Below, piece after piece: positions 18,220-27,051 of a stretch of DNA of 64,000 bases. Origin of the DNA: Microbispora sp. NBC_01189 (GTDB lineage: Bacteria; Actinomycetota; Actinomycetes; Streptosporangiales; Streptosporangiaceae); assembly GCF_036010665.1 (NCBI RefSeq), contig NZ_CP108581.1, positions 1,270,001 through 1,334,000 on the forward strand, read 5' to 3'. Both the position numbers and the translations under genes were made by a program. Numbering within the stretch: position 1 is the stretch's first letter; each line of letters starts with the position of its first letter. The notes below the pieces were generated by a model. The model was not told the origin of the DNA and made no database searches. It saw only the letters and a list, made by a program, of their open reading frames with translations.

Positions 18220-19575
18220 ATGATCGACCGTACTCGCCTGGCCCGGCTGCTCGACCGCGAGCGCGGCCTCTTCCGGGAGCGGAACCCGCGCTCGGCCGCC
18301 GCGTACGAGCAGGCGAGGGGGCATCTCTTCGGTGGCGTGCCGATGACGTGGATGAACAAGACGGCCGGCGGCTTCCCGCTGTACCTGGCCGAGGCCCACG
18401 GCGCCCGCGTCACCGACCTCGACGGCCACGAGTACGTCGATCTCTGCCTCGGCGACACGGGCGCGATGGCCGGGCACTCCCCGCAGGCGACCGTGGAGGC
18501 GGTCGCCGACCGGTTCGGCCGCCGGGGCGGCGCCACCGTGATGATGCCGACCGAGGACGCCGCCTGGGTCGGCGCCGAGCTCGGCCGCCGGTTCGGCGTG
18601 CCGTACTGGAGCTTCTCGCTGACCGCTACCGACGCCAACCGGTGGGCGATCCGGCTGGCCCGGGCGATCACCGGCAGGCCGAAGATCCTCGTGAACAGTT
18701 ACTGTTACCACGGCAGCGTGGACGAGGTGCTGATCGTGGTCGGCCCGGACGGCCGGCAGGTGTCCCGTGAGGGCAACGTCGGCGCGCCGGTCGACCCTAC
18801 GGTGACCTCCCGCGTCGTGGAGTTCAACGACCTGCCCGCGCTCGAGCGCGAACTGGCGTACGGCGACGTCGCGGCGGTCCTGATGGAGCCCGCCCTGACC
18901 AACATCGGGATCGTGCTGCCCGAGCCGGGCTACCTGGAGGGCGTGCGCGAGCTGACCCGGCGGTACGGCAGCCTGCTGATCAACGACGAGACCCACACGT
19001 TCTCGGCCGGGCCCGGCGGCTGCACGAAGGCCTGGAACCTGCGTCCCGACATCGTGACGATCGGCAAGGCCGTCGGCGGCGGCATCCCGAGCGGCGGATA
19101 CGGCCTGTCGGCCGAGGTCGCCGCCCGGATCGAGACCATGGACGGGCTCGACCTGGTCGACATGGGCGGGGTCGGCGGCACGCTGGCGGGCAACCCCCTG
19201 TCGGTCGCCGCAATGCGGGCCACGCTGGAGCACGTGCTGACCGACGACGCGTTCACCGCCATGACCGAGCTGGCGACCCGCTTCGCCAAGGGGGTGCAGG
19301 AGATCATCGACGCGCACGGCCTGGCGTGGTCGGTCAGCCGGCTGGGCGCACGCGCCGAGTATCGCTTCACCAGCCCGGCCCCGCGCAACGGCGGCGAGTC
19401 GAACGCCGCCGGCGATCCCGAGCTGGACGACTACCTGCACGTCCACCTGGCCAACCGGGGAGTGCTGCTCACGCCGTTCCACAACATGGCGCTGATGTCC
19501 CCGGCCACCACCGAGGCCGACGTGGACCGGCACCACCAGGTGTTCGCTGCGGCGGTCGCCGAGCTGGTCGCGTGA
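18220..19575 (+). CDS. Class III PLP aminotransferase (glutamate-1-semialdehyde-mutase-like)
   Basis: 451 residues from ATG 18220 with GAGGCAGGGA upstream. Fold-type I motifs: VDLCLGDTGAMAGHSP near the N terminus, LLINDETHTFSAGPGG (PLP Asp region) and TIGKAVGGGIPSGGYG, whose Lys forms the PLP Schiff base. Overall it resembles HemL and aspartate-aminotransferase-family transaminases but is not HemL itself (the substrate motif differs and the context is not heme). The substrate is unknown; given lat across the divergent promoter, a lysine- or aminoadipate-related amine is plausible. Its TGA stop overlaps the GTG start of the Lrp gene. Confidence 0.82.
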   Translation: MIDRTRLARLLDRERGLFRERNPRSAAAYEQARGHLFGGVPMTWMNKTAGGFPLYLAEAHGARVTDLDGHEYVDLCLGDTGAMAGHSPQATVEAVADRFGRRGGATVMMPTEDAAWVGAELGRRFGVPYWSFSLTATDANRWAIRLARAITGRPKILVNSYCYHGSVDEVLIVVGPDGRQVSREGNVGAPVDPTVTSRVVEFNDLPALERELAYGDVAAVLMEPALTNIGIVLPEPGYLEGVRELTRRYGSLLINDETHTFSAGPGGCTKAWNLRPDIVTIGKAVGGGIPSGGYGLSAEVAARIETMDGLDLVDMGGVGGTLAGNPLSVAAMRATLEHVLTDDAFTAMTELATRFAKGVQEIIDAHGLAWSVSRLGARAEYRFTSPAPRNGGESNAAGDPELDDYLHVHLANRGVLLTPFHNMALMSPATTEADVDRHHQVFAAAVAELVA

Positions 19576-20018
19576 TCCCCGACGAGATCGACCGGGTCCT
19601 GCTGCGCGAGCTGCAGCGGGACGGCCGGGCCTCCTACACCGCGCTCGCCGAGGCGACCGGCCTGTCCGCCCCCGCCGTACGGCAGCGGGTGCAGCGGCTG
19701 CGGGATGAGGGCGTCGTGCAGATCGTCGGGGTCACCGACCCGATGGCGCTGGGCCTTCCGGTGATGGCGCTGATCGGCGTACGCGTCGACAGCGACGTGC
19801 ACGAGGTCGCCGACCGGATCAGCGCGCTGCCCGGCGTGATCTACGTGGTGCTCACGGCGGGCTCGTTCGACCTGTTCGCCGAGGTGGTGTGCCGGGAGCC
19901 CGCCGAGCTCCTCGCGGTGCTCAACGACGACGTCAAACGCGTTCCCGGCGTGACCAGGGCCGAGGCGTTCACCTACTTCGGGATCCACACGCACCGGTTC
20001 GCCTGGCCCGGCCTCTGA
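19572..20018 (+). CDS. Lrp/AsnC-family regulator
   Basis: 148 residues from GTG 19572, overlapping the preceding stop by four bases (GTGA), so the two are translationally coupled. N-terminal HTH IDRVLLRELQRDGRASYTALAEATGLSAPAVRQRVQRL is followed by the RAM ligand-binding domain (DVHEVADRISALPGVIYVVLTAGSFDLFAEVVCRE). It likely binds an amino acid and regulates its own operon and the divergent lat gene. Confidence 0.92.
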   Translation: MIPDEIDRVLLRELQRDGRASYTALAEATGLSAPAVRQRVQRLRDEGVVQIVGVTDPMALGLPVMALIGVRVDSDVHEVADRISALPGVIYVVLTAGSFDLFAEVVCREPAELLAVLNDDVKRVPGVTRAEAFTYFGIHTHRFAWPGL

Positions 20019-20043
20019 GGTGTTCTGAGGGGTTCTGAGGGGT

Positions 20044-21702
20044 CTACAGGGCCTGCAGGAAGCGGGCGGCGATGGGCACGGCGGCGCTGCGCCCGGTGCC
20101 GCCGTGCTCGACGAACACGGCGAAGGCGAGGTCACCCTGATAGCCGATGAACCAGGCGTGGTCCTGACCACCCTGCCAGTCCTCCGCCGTGCCGGTCTTG
20201 CCGGCCACCCCCTCCGGCAGGTGTGCCTCGGCGGCGGTCCCGTCGACGGTGACCGCGCTCATCAGGTCACGCAGCCCCTCCGCCACGTTCGACGGCAGGG
20301 GCACGCTCTGCGGCAGCTCGCCCTGGGACGCCTCCTCCGCCAGCGGGCGGGCCGGCCGCCACTCGCCACTCTTCACCGCCGCCGCGACCAGCGCCATGCA
20401 CAGCGGGGTCGCCTCGACCGTGCCCTGGCCGAAGGAGTCCTCGGCGAGCGCGTCGGGGTTCTCCGGCCGTTTCAGGCTGCCACACGTGTAGCCGCCGCCC
20501 TGCCCACCGCCCTGCCCACCGCCCTGCCCACTCCCCTGGCCGCCGCCGCTCTCGCCCTGCACGCCGAAGCCGAACGCCCTGGCCTGCTCGACCAGCCTGT
20601 CGGCGTCCAACCGCTCGACCGTCAGGCGGGCGAAGGTGGTGTTGCACGACAGGGCGAAGGCATGGCGGAGCGTGACCGCCCCGTGGTCCTCGTTGTGGTA
20701 GTTGGGGATCTGCCGGTGGAAGGGGATCTGGTACACCGACGGGCACTCCACCGTGGTGTCGGGGGCCAGCCCTCCGCCGAGCAGGGCGGCGGCCGTGACC
20801 GTCTTGAACGTCGAACCGGGGGCGTACTTGCGCTCGAAGGCGCCGCGTCCGCCCAGGCGGTCGGCGACCGCGAGGATCTCCCCGGTGGTCGGCCGTACGG
20901 CGACGATGGCGGCCCGCTGCGGCACGCCGTCGAGCGCCCGCGCCGCCGCGGCCTGAACCGGCCACTCGATGGTCGTCCGTACGCCGGCCGGTTGCCGCTT
21001 GGGCGTGTAGGCGAGAACGGCCTTCGACGGCGACCCGGGGTTCTCGACCCGCAGCTCCCACCCCACCGCGACACCGTTCGTCGGCGCCACCCCCTGGGCG
21101 ACCAGCCCGTCGAGGTACGCGTCGGCGTCCGAGTCCTGGGGGAACTCCTCCCCTTCCCGGGTCACCGGCCGCAGCGGGCCGGTCATCGGCGTGGTCCTGA
21201 CGAGACGGCCGCCGGCTTCGATCTCGGGGAACAGGACGGCCGGCGTCCACAGCACCTTCCAGGTGGCGTCCCGTACGGCCAGGCGCAGGGCCGAGTCGAA
21301 GCGCCAGGGCCCCTTGTCCGGCTCGTCCCGCTCCTGGGTGAAGGGCACCTCGGCCGTCTCGTCCCCGTCGCGGGTGACGGCCCCGGGCGTGATCCGCATC
21401 GAGTTCGACAGGGCGGCGTCCTCGAACTGGCGGTGCTGGTCGGCGAAATCGGCCGGTGGCTCGTCGACGAGTTCACGCATCGCCTCGTAGTCGCCCTTGG
21501 CCCAGGCGTCGAAGTAGGCGGTGGCCGTCTCGTCCGGCGAGCCGTCGGGACGCAGTTCGAGCGTCTGCGGGATGGTGGGGGACGCGGCCGGCGTGGCGAC
21601 CATCACCGGCTCCTGCCTGCCCGAGACCACGAGACCGACCACGCCGAAGACGAAAATGGCCGCCGCGACCGTGACGAGGGCGAGCAGTGCCCTGTTCCGC
21701 AT
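20044..21702 (-). CDS. MecA-like penicillin-binding protein (transpeptidase)
   Basis: 552 residues. An N-terminal membrane anchor (LLALVTVAAAIFVFGVVGLVV) is followed by an NTF2-like MecA_N domain (ATAYFDAWAKGDYEAMRELV), a dimerisation region, and a class B transpeptidase domain with S297-TF-K300, S352-C-N354 and K502-TG. It cross-links peptidoglycan outside the membrane and could have low beta-lactam affinity, as PBP2a-type proteins do. A Gly/Gln repeat (about residues 386-404) is inserted between the SxN and KTG motifs. The gene is divergent from the spermidine-synthase-like gene by about 32 bases. Confidence 0.9.
   Translation of the reverse strand: MRNRALLALVTVAAAIFVFGVVGLVVSGRQEPVMVATPAASPTIPQTLELRPDGSPDETATAYFDAWAKGDYEAMRELVDEPPADFADQHRQFEDAALSNSMRITPGAVTRDGDETAEVPFTQERDEPDKGPWRFDSALRLAVRDATWKVLWTPAVLFPEIEAGGRLVRTTPMTGPLRPVTREGEEFPQDSDADAYLDGLVAQGVAPTNGVAVGWELRVENPGSPSKAVLAYTPKRQPAGVRTTIEWPVQAAAARALDGVPQRAAIVAVRPTTGEILAVADRLGGRGAFERKYAPGSTFKTVTAAALLGGGLAPDTTVECPSVYQIPFHRQIPNYHNEDHGAVTLRHAFALSCNTTFARLTVERLDADRLVEQARAFGFGVQGESGGGQGSGQGGGQGGGQGGGYTCGSLKRPENPDALAEDSFGQGTVEATPLCMALVAAAVKSGEWRPARPLAEEASQGELPQSVPLPSNVAEGLRDLMSAVTVDGTAAEAHLPEGVAGKTGTAEDWQGGQDHAWFIGYQGDLAFAVFVEHGGTGRSAAVPIAARFLQAL
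20493..20537 (-). repeat. 12-base tandem repeat in PBP gene (GGGQ)
   Basis: Units close to CCGCCCTGCCCA on the plus strand are repeated about 3.5 times and encode the GGGQGSGQGGGQGGGQGGG insert of the PBP. Confidence 0.8.
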
Positions 21703-21734
21703 ACGGTTCTCATATCATGCGAAAGGGGTCAAAG

Positions 21735-22577
21735 GTGGCAAGGAGCAAAGAACCGTTGTCAGGCCGCTATCAAGCGACCTTCGGCGAGGTGGAGCTCCTG
21801 CGCGACCTCGACCGGCCCGACGGATGGATGCTGATCAGGGACGGCGTGCCCCAGTCGTACGTGGACCTGGCCGATCCCACCTATCTCGATTTCTCCTACG
21901 TGCAGCTCATCGCCGCCGTGATCGACTGCCTGCCGGAGGGCCCGCTCGACGCCGTGCACGTCGGCGGCGGGGCCTGCACGATCCCGCGGTACGTCTCCGC
22001 CCGCCGGCCCGGGTCCCGGCACATTGTCGTCGAACCGGACGCCGGGCTGGTCCAGCTCGTACGCGACCAGCTGAGGCTGAAGTCCGTGCCCCGGTTGAAG
22101 GTCCGGGTGGCGGACGGCCGCGCGGCGACCGCCGCTCTGCCGGACGCCTCGGCCGACCTGTTCGTGCTCGACGCGTTCACGGGCGCGACCATGCCGGTCG
22201 AGCTCGCGACCACGGAATACATGGCGGAGATCGCCCGCGTGCTGCGGCCCTCCGGAACCGCCCTGATCAACGTGGCGGACGGCAAGGGCCTGCCCTTCGT
22301 CAAACGGGTCGTCTCCACGGTTGCCCGCGTGTTCCCGCACACCGCGCTGATCGCCGAGCCCGGCATTCTGCGCGGCCGCAGGTTCGGCAACGTCATCCTG
22401 ACGGCGGCCCCCGGGCAGTTGCCCGTCGAGGCACTGACCCGCCGGGCCGCGGGCGGCCTCACCCAGGCCCGCTGCGTCGCGGGTGAGGACCTGACCCGGC
22501 TGGTCGCCGGGGCCGCCCCCATTCACGACGGCGACGCCGTCCTCGCTCCCGTGCCCCCGGCCGACCTGTTCGGCTGA
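21735..22577 (+). CDS. Spermidine-synthase-like SAM-binding protein
   Basis: About 280 residues from GTG 21735 (GAAAGGGG upstream); ATG 21717 in frame is an alternative. A Rossmann methyltransferase core is visible: AVHVGGGACTIPRY (motif I), IVVEPDAGLVQLVRD (motif II acidic residue) and DLFVLDAFTGATMP (motif IV). The family includes polyamine aminopropyltransferases, but many actinobacterial members like this one lack the polyamine-binding loop and have no known substrate. Expression may share the short intergenic space with the divergent PBP gene. Confidence 0.78.
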   Translation: MARSKEPLSGRYQATFGEVELLRDLDRPDGWMLIRDGVPQSYVDLADPTYLDFSYVQLIAAVIDCLPEGPLDAVHVGGGACTIPRYVSARRPGSRHIVVEPDAGLVQLVRDQLRLKSVPRLKVRVADGRAATAALPDASADLFVLDAFTGATMPVELATTEYMAEIARVLRPSGTALINVADGKGLPFVKRVVSTVARVFPHTALIAEPGILRGRRFGNVILTAAPGQLPVEALTRRAAGGLTQARCVAGEDLTRLVAGAAPIHDGDAVLAPVPPADLFG

Positions 22578-22618
22578 CCTGTTCGGCTGACCGGCCAGAG
22601 GCGTCAACCAGCCCGCCG

Positions 22619-24940
22619 TCACAGTCGCCGCCGGGTGATTCGGGGGTTGCGGTAGGTGAAGGCCCAGCGGTCGTCGCCGATCTTTCGGCGGGTGTAGTGG
22701 GTGGGGTGGCGGTAGCGGTCGCGGTTGTGGAACTGGCAGGCCGGCCCGAGCAGCTTGAGGTCGGTCAGCCCGCCGCTGCACCAGTTCTCGGCGTGGTCGA
22801 CTTGACAGAGGGTGGCGGGCAGGGGGCAGCCGTCGACCCAGCAGGTGGCGTACCGGGCGAAGACGGCCCGGCGCTGGGCCGGGGTGGCCAACCTGACCTT
22901 GCGGCCCATGTCCAGGACCTGCCCGGCGGCGTTCATCACGATCCTCACCAGGCTGCTGGTGCGGGCCAGCCGGTGCACGCTGACAACGGGCAGCAGCTGC
23001 CCGGTCGCCAGGATCAGCCCCGGCAACCCCCGCAACCACACCCCGGGCGGCACATTGCCGCCCGCTCCCGGCGGACTGCTCCCCGGCGGCGCATCGGCTC
23101 CCATCCCCGTCCAGGCATCACCTCCCGGCCAGGCGTCGCCGCCGTGTTCCGCACCCGGCGGGACGTCGTGCTCCGATGGGGGATCAGGGGCATACGCCTG
23201 CTGTGGGGGTGCCTGCTGCGGCCGCGCTCGGTTTCTGCGGTGTCCTCGCTCGATGCCCTCTTCCTGAGTGCCGGGGTCGTCGTCAGAGTCGTCGTCGGGG
23301 TCGTCAGCGTGGCCCTGCTGGACGTCATCGCAGTCGCGCAGGTCGCCGCGCTCGTGGCTGTCGGTGGGGTCGAAGTGCGGCCAGGCGGCAGCCGGACCGT
23401 CCATGGGCGAGCTACCGGCGGCCGCGCGGCCGGTGGCAGGCTCCTGCCCGTCAGCGCCCGCACCGGAGGCGGCACTCGCGCCCGCGCCCGCACCCGCGGC
23501 GGCACTGGAGGTGGCACGGCAGGCGGCATGGGAGGCGGCACTGGGCGCGGCAGGGGAGGTGTCGTCTCCAGCGGAGGGCGCGACGGTCGAGCTACCGTCC
23601 TCGCCGGCTGAGCGATCATCGCCCGCCGGGGGCACGGTGACTGTGCGTTCGGGGCTGGTGGATGTGCGTTCGGGGCTGACGGCCGATGGCCGTGTGCCCG
23701 GCTCCGCACCCGCTGGCTCTTCGTCTGGATCTTCGTCTGGATCTTCGTCTGGCTCTTCGTCGGCGGGCTCCTCAATGGTGGGCTCGCCGTCGTCGGAGGG
23801 AGTGGCGCTTGGGGGGTCGTCGGGGAGAGACTCGGCGTTGACCAGCACCAGAAGCTCAGTGACGATCTTGTTCTCCAAGAACGCGATCAACGCATCCGCG
23901 TTCCGCACACTCAACGGCCGGTCATCACCCTCAGCCTTCGGCTTGGCGTAGACGTCCAGCATGTGCTGCAACCGCGCGGCGGCCTCCACCGGCAGGTAGA
24001 ACTCCCCCTCCAGCCCGCCGCCCCTCCGCCGGCGCACCCGGAAGAACCGGCGATCGAAATCCGCCTGCTCGTCCTTCTCATGCCCGTCGGGGTCCAGCAC
24101 CGCGCGTAGGTACCGCCCCGCCTTCGCCACCTCCGCCGCACCCGCCGAGTTCGCCAACTCCAGCAGAATCCGCTCAACCGTCGCCGCCTGCTCATCGGTC
24201 AACCCCGCGGTGGCCATGCAGATCGCCTCCACGACCCCCTCGGGCAAGCCGCCCTCAGCGAACCGCTCGCGCACCTGCGGCAGACGGGCCAACTCCATCC
24301 CCATCGTCACCAACCGGCCCGCCCCCGCAGGCGTCATCCCCCCAGCGGACCGCAACCACAACTTCGTGGACGCATGCCCATGGTTCTTCGCCTCCCCGGC
24401 CCGGTGAACCCGGCCGACCCGGGCGGCCAACGCCGACGTGATCCGATCACGGACCGCAAGCAACTCCTCCGCCTCGGCCAGACACACACCCGCGTCCTCA
24501 GGCACCGGCACCAACGCCACCACCCGCGCCGCCTCACCAACAGCCGCCACCGCCACCCACGACGACGACCCCATGCCACGAGCGCTACCCGGAGCGCTGC
24601 CGGACGCATCGCCGCCGAGAGCGCCAGCGGGATCACCGCTGCCGGCACCCCTGGCGCTATTGGGAGAAGCATCACGCGTGGTCTCATCGTGGGTGGATTC
24701 GGCATCGGACGCCGCGTCACCCTGAACTATGAATGAACGAGCAGGTCCGGGCGTTTCCGCCGAGTTATCGAGTCGGCTCGTGCGCTTTGGCGCCCCAGGG
24801 TCGACAATCGGCACATATTCGCGGGCGAGTGGATCCTCGGGAGACCACAAGGGCGAGCCGGCGGTGAGCTGATCCCACCAATCGTCGCCGATATCATTAG
24901 AACGCTTGAGGTGCCTAGGATCGGCATCGAACAGATCCAT
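22619..24940 (-). CDS. DUF222/13E12-type HNH endonuclease-signature protein
   Basis: 773 residues from ATG 24940 behind GGGAGGTGTG. DUF222 spans roughly residues 140-390 (LAEAEELLAVRDRITSALAARVGRVHRAGEAKNHGHAS; RRRGGGLEGEFYLPVEAAARL). A very long disordered insert rich in Asp/Glu/Pro and Ala/Gly (about 390-640) separates it from a C-terminal HNH domain (CWVDGCPLPATLCQVDHAENWCSGGLTDLKLLGPACQFHN) with zinc-type cysteines and the DH of the HNH core. Many paralogues per genome are usual in actinobacteria; they behave like mobile or selfish endonucleases, but their targets are not known. Confidence 0.88.
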   Translation of the reverse strand: MDLFDADPRHLKRSNDIGDDWWDQLTAGSPLWSPEDPLAREYVPIVDPGAPKRTSRLDNSAETPGPARSFIVQGDAASDAESTHDETTRDASPNSARGAGSGDPAGALGGDASGSAPGSARGMGSSSWVAVAAVGEAARVVALVPVPEDAGVCLAEAEELLAVRDRITSALAARVGRVHRAGEAKNHGHASTKLWLRSAGGMTPAGAGRLVTMGMELARLPQVRERFAEGGLPEGVVEAICMATAGLTDEQAATVERILLELANSAGAAEVAKAGRYLRAVLDPDGHEKDEQADFDRRFFRVRRRRGGGLEGEFYLPVEAAARLQHMLDVYAKPKAEGDDRPLSVRNADALIAFLENKIVTELLVLVNAESLPDDPPSATPSDDGEPTIEEPADEEPDEDPDEDPDEEPAGAEPGTRPSAVSPERTSTSPERTVTVPPAGDDRSAGEDGSSTVAPSAGDDTSPAAPSAASHAACRATSSAAAGAGAGASAASGAGADGQEPATGRAAAGSSPMDGPAAAWPHFDPTDSHERGDLRDCDDVQQGHADDPDDDSDDDPGTQEEGIERGHRRNRARPQQAPPQQAYAPDPPSEHDVPPGAEHGGDAWPGGDAWTGMGADAPPGSSPPGAGGNVPPGVWLRGLPGLILATGQLLPVVSVHRLARTSSLVRIVMNAAGQVLDMGRKVRLATPAQRRAVFARYATCWVDGCPLPATLCQVDHAENWCSGGLTDLKLLGPACQFHNRDRYRHPTHYTRRKIGDDRWAFTYRNPRITRRRL
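23717..23764 (-). repeat. 12-base tandem repeat in HNH gene (DEDP)
   Basis: Four units of the form ATCTTCGTCTGG (plus strand) encode the DEDPDEDPDEEP run in the disordered linker between DUF222 and HNH. Confidence 0.85.
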
Positions 24941-25176
24941 CACACCTCCCGACAGATTCGAAACTCTGTATTAATTCTCTCACGCTGCCATGCTGTGAAC
25001 ACCCCCGAGCGGCAAGTTGTTGGGATCACAGGCGCGCAGAATTCCTCGCCGCCCGGGACGAATTCGCGATGCTCTTTCACCGGCTGACACTGCGCCAGCG
25101 AATCGGATAAGTCGGTGCATGTCATCGCACGCTCGCGCACGTCCCCTGCGCCGCGCGTTGTCCTGTCGCGGGATGG
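24941..25176. other. Intergenic region between HNH and DUF6069 genes
   Basis: No credible gene. The stretch is less GC-rich near 24960-25020 (TGTATTAATTCTCTCACG), consistent with the promoter of the HNH gene. Two GAATTC hexamers flank a GC-rich core (25039-25066) as a loose inverted repeat of unknown meaning. Confidence 0.4.
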
Positions 25177-25632
25177 TCAATCGGCCCAGGTGCGGAGGGT
25201 CCGCGCCAGAGTCGGGATCATCACCGTCGCAGGGACGATGTGTAGCCCGAGGAGGGCGATGGTGGTGGCGGTGTTCGCCCCTGCGAGGAGGGGCGGGACC
25301 AACGAGATCGCGGTCAGCGACACCGCCGTCCACACGAATCGCTCGGCGGGGCGAGCGCTCCAGCGGAGAAAAGCGACCGCGATGACGATGCCCGCGAGCG
25401 AGAAGAAACCGGTCACCACGGCGAATCCGGGCAACGGAATCGTCTCGCCACCATCGGGGATCGCGAAGCCGACGCCGACGGCCCGGGCAAGCGCGGCGGC
25501 GAGGGTGGTGGCCGCCATCGCTACGAGCATGGCGACGAGGCCGGTGCCGGCGAGCCTGCGGAGTGGGTGGGTGCGGCCGGCCTGGCCCGACGCCGGGCCC
25601 GCCGGGACCCCGGTGTCGTTCATGCTGTCCAT
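25177..25632 (-). CDS. DUF6069-type integral membrane protein
   Basis: 151 residues from ATG 25632, placed by AGGAGGAATGAC immediately upstream. Four membrane segments are visible: LVAMLVAMAATTLAAALARAVG, LPGFAVVTGFFSLAGIVIAVAFL, FVWTAVSLTAISLVPPLL and TTIALLGLHIVPATVMIPTLA. This layout matches DUF6069, a small four-helix membrane family of unknown function that often follows SigJ-like sigma factors, as it does here. The reading frame stays open upstream as far as the sigma gene (see the preceding segment). Confidence 0.75.
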   Translation of the reverse strand: MDSMNDTGVPAGPASGQAGRTHPLRRLAGTGLVAMLVAMAATTLAAALARAVGVGFAIPDGGETIPLPGFAVVTGFFSLAGIVIAVAFLRWSARPAERFVWTAVSLTAISLVPPLLAGANTATTIALLGLHIVPATVMIPTLARTLRTWAD

Positions 25633-25926
25633 GTCATTCCTCCTGTGTCCGTTAGCCGATGTATGGGGTGTGTTGACTGGCGGGTGACGGCGTTGGTCAC
25701 TGAGGGTGACGATGCGCACCCTCGCCGTACGACGTCCGGGGTTGCGCAGGGCGCGGACGCCGGTGCCGCGGAGCCAGAACCCCGCGTCGCGTCCGAGGAC
25801 CGGCCCGGGTTCGCCGTCGCGCAGCTCCAGCTGCACCCGCCCGTGGGTGACGACGCCGAACGCGGCGGACCACTCGGCCGCGACGGCCGCGACACGCGCG
25901 CCACCGCGCAGCACGAGCGTCCGCAC
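25633..25926 (-). other. Cupin-like coding segment in frame with the DUF6069 gene
   Basis: From GTG 25926 the frame encodes a stretch with strong coding bias that reads like a small cupin beta-barrel (FGVVTHGRVQLELRDGEPGP; GFWLRGTGVRALRNPGRR; ARVRIVTLS). It has no stop codon before the DUF6069 start, because the last 25 codons (HPPVNTPHTSANGHRRND) are poorly coding yet open. It could be a separate cupin gene that lost its stop, a true fusion, or a decayed remnant. It begins 22 bases after the sigma-factor stop. Confidence 0.4.
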
Positions 25927-25927
25927 C

Positions 25928-25959
25928 GGGACTACTCCGTGCCGGGACTACTCTGTGCC
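25928..25959. repeat. 16-base tandem duplication over the sigma-factor stop codon
   Basis: GGGACTACTCCGTGCC is followed directly by GGGACTACTCTGTGCC. The stop codon of the SigJ-like gene lies inside the second copy, so the duplication affects the end of that gene. Confidence 0.8.
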
Positions 25960-26961
25960 GTCCGCCGGCAGGCGCTCCGGCAGCCCGAGCTGCGGGAACC
26001 TGTCATCGTGGAAGATGACGACCTCGGTGATCAGCCCGCCGGTGACGCGCAGGACGTCGATCGTCAGCGGCAGATACGCGTCCTCCCGCTTCCGCCACTG
26101 GTAGAAGGCGACGGCGGGCTGCCGGTTCACGGAGGTGGGGACGGCGCGCAGGTGCTTCATGCCCTCGAAACCGCTCTCGACCCAGTCCTTCACCACCGCG
26201 TCACGGCCGACGCACAGGCCGGGCGTGGGCGGCATCGAACAGCGGACGTCGTCCCGCAGCAGTGCGGTGAGCCCGGCGATGTCCGTGGCCACGCTGGCGT
26301 CGGTGAAGCGGCGCACCAGCTCGCGCGTCCCGGCGTCCTCCTCGCCGCCGGTCCAGTCCTGCCGCTCGGCCGGCAGGTGCTCCCGCATGCCGGCGCGGGC
26401 CCGCTGCAGCGCGCTGTTCACGGAGTTGACGGAGTCGCCGAGGAGCTCCGCGACGTCCTTCGCCGGCCAGCCGAGCACGTCCCGGAGGATCAGCACGGCG
26501 CGCGGGCGCGGCGCGAGGTGCTGTACGGCGACCAGGTAGGCCAGCTCGATCGTCTCCCGCGCGACGGCGACGGTCTCCGGCTCGTTCGCGTCGCCCGCGG
26601 GCAGCTCGTCGAGCAGCCGGTCCGGGTAGGGCTGCAGCCACAGCACCTCGCCGCCGGTCACGGGCTCCGGGCGGCACCTGGCGAGCAGGTCCAGGCAGGC
26701 GTTGGTGGCGATCCGGTACAGCCAGGCCCGGAACGTCGACCGCCCCTCGAAGGTCTCCCGCCGGCGCCAGGCACGGAGGAACGTCTCCTGCACGGTGTCC
26801 TCGGCGTCCTCGAACGACCCGAGCATCCGGTAGCAGTGCACGTGCAGCTCCCGCCGGTGCCGCTCCGCCATCCCCGTGAACGCCGGCTCGTCGACCCCGC
26901 CCAAACCGCTCGTGTCCAGCCCGCTCACGCCCAGCTCCTCCAGCCGCGTGTCCACACCCAT
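25948..26961 (-). CDS. SigJ-type ECF sigma factor with SnoaL-like C-terminal domain
   Basis: 337 residues from ATG 26961 (GGAAGGACGACGTG upstream). Region 2: HRRELHVHCYRMLGSFEDAEDTVQETFLRAWRRRETFEGRSTFRAWLYRIATNACLDLL. Region 4: LPPRPRAVLILRDVLGWPAKDVAELL-type HTH (here LAPRPRAVLILRD). The remaining 130 residues form an NTF2/SnoaL-like domain (LVRRFTDASVATDIAGLTALLRDDVRCSMPP). This architecture defines the SigJ/SigX5 group (RNA polymerase sigma-70 factor TIGR02960 family), in which the C-terminal domain replaces an anti-sigma factor. It likely drives the downstream cupin/DUF6069 genes. Confidence 0.9.
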   Translation of the reverse strand: MGVDTRLEELGVSGLDTSGLGGVDEPAFTGMAERHRRELHVHCYRMLGSFEDAEDTVQETFLRAWRRRETFEGRSTFRAWLYRIATNACLDLLARCRPEPVTGGEVLWLQPYPDRLLDELPAGDANEPETVAVARETIELAYLVAVQHLAPRPRAVLILRDVLGWPAKDVAELLGDSVNSVNSALQRARAGMREHLPAERQDWTGGEEDAGTRELVRRFTDASVATDIAGLTALLRDDVRCSMPPTPGLCVGRDAVVKDWVESGFEGMKHLRAVPTSVNRQPAVAFYQWRKREDAYLPLTIDVLRVTGGLITEVVIFHDDRFPQLGLPERLPADGTE

Positions 26962-27051
26962 CACGTCGTCCTTCCGCCTCGTCGTGTCCCTTCGTACGTG
27001 TGACGGGTGCGGACGCGACAACTCATCACCAGGACCGCCGACAGGGCTGGT

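Noticed and set aside
25039-25066. GAATTC inverted repeat in the HNH upstream region as an insertion-site mark
   Set aside because: Arms of only six bases around a GC-rich core; no duplicated flanks and no transposase nearby.
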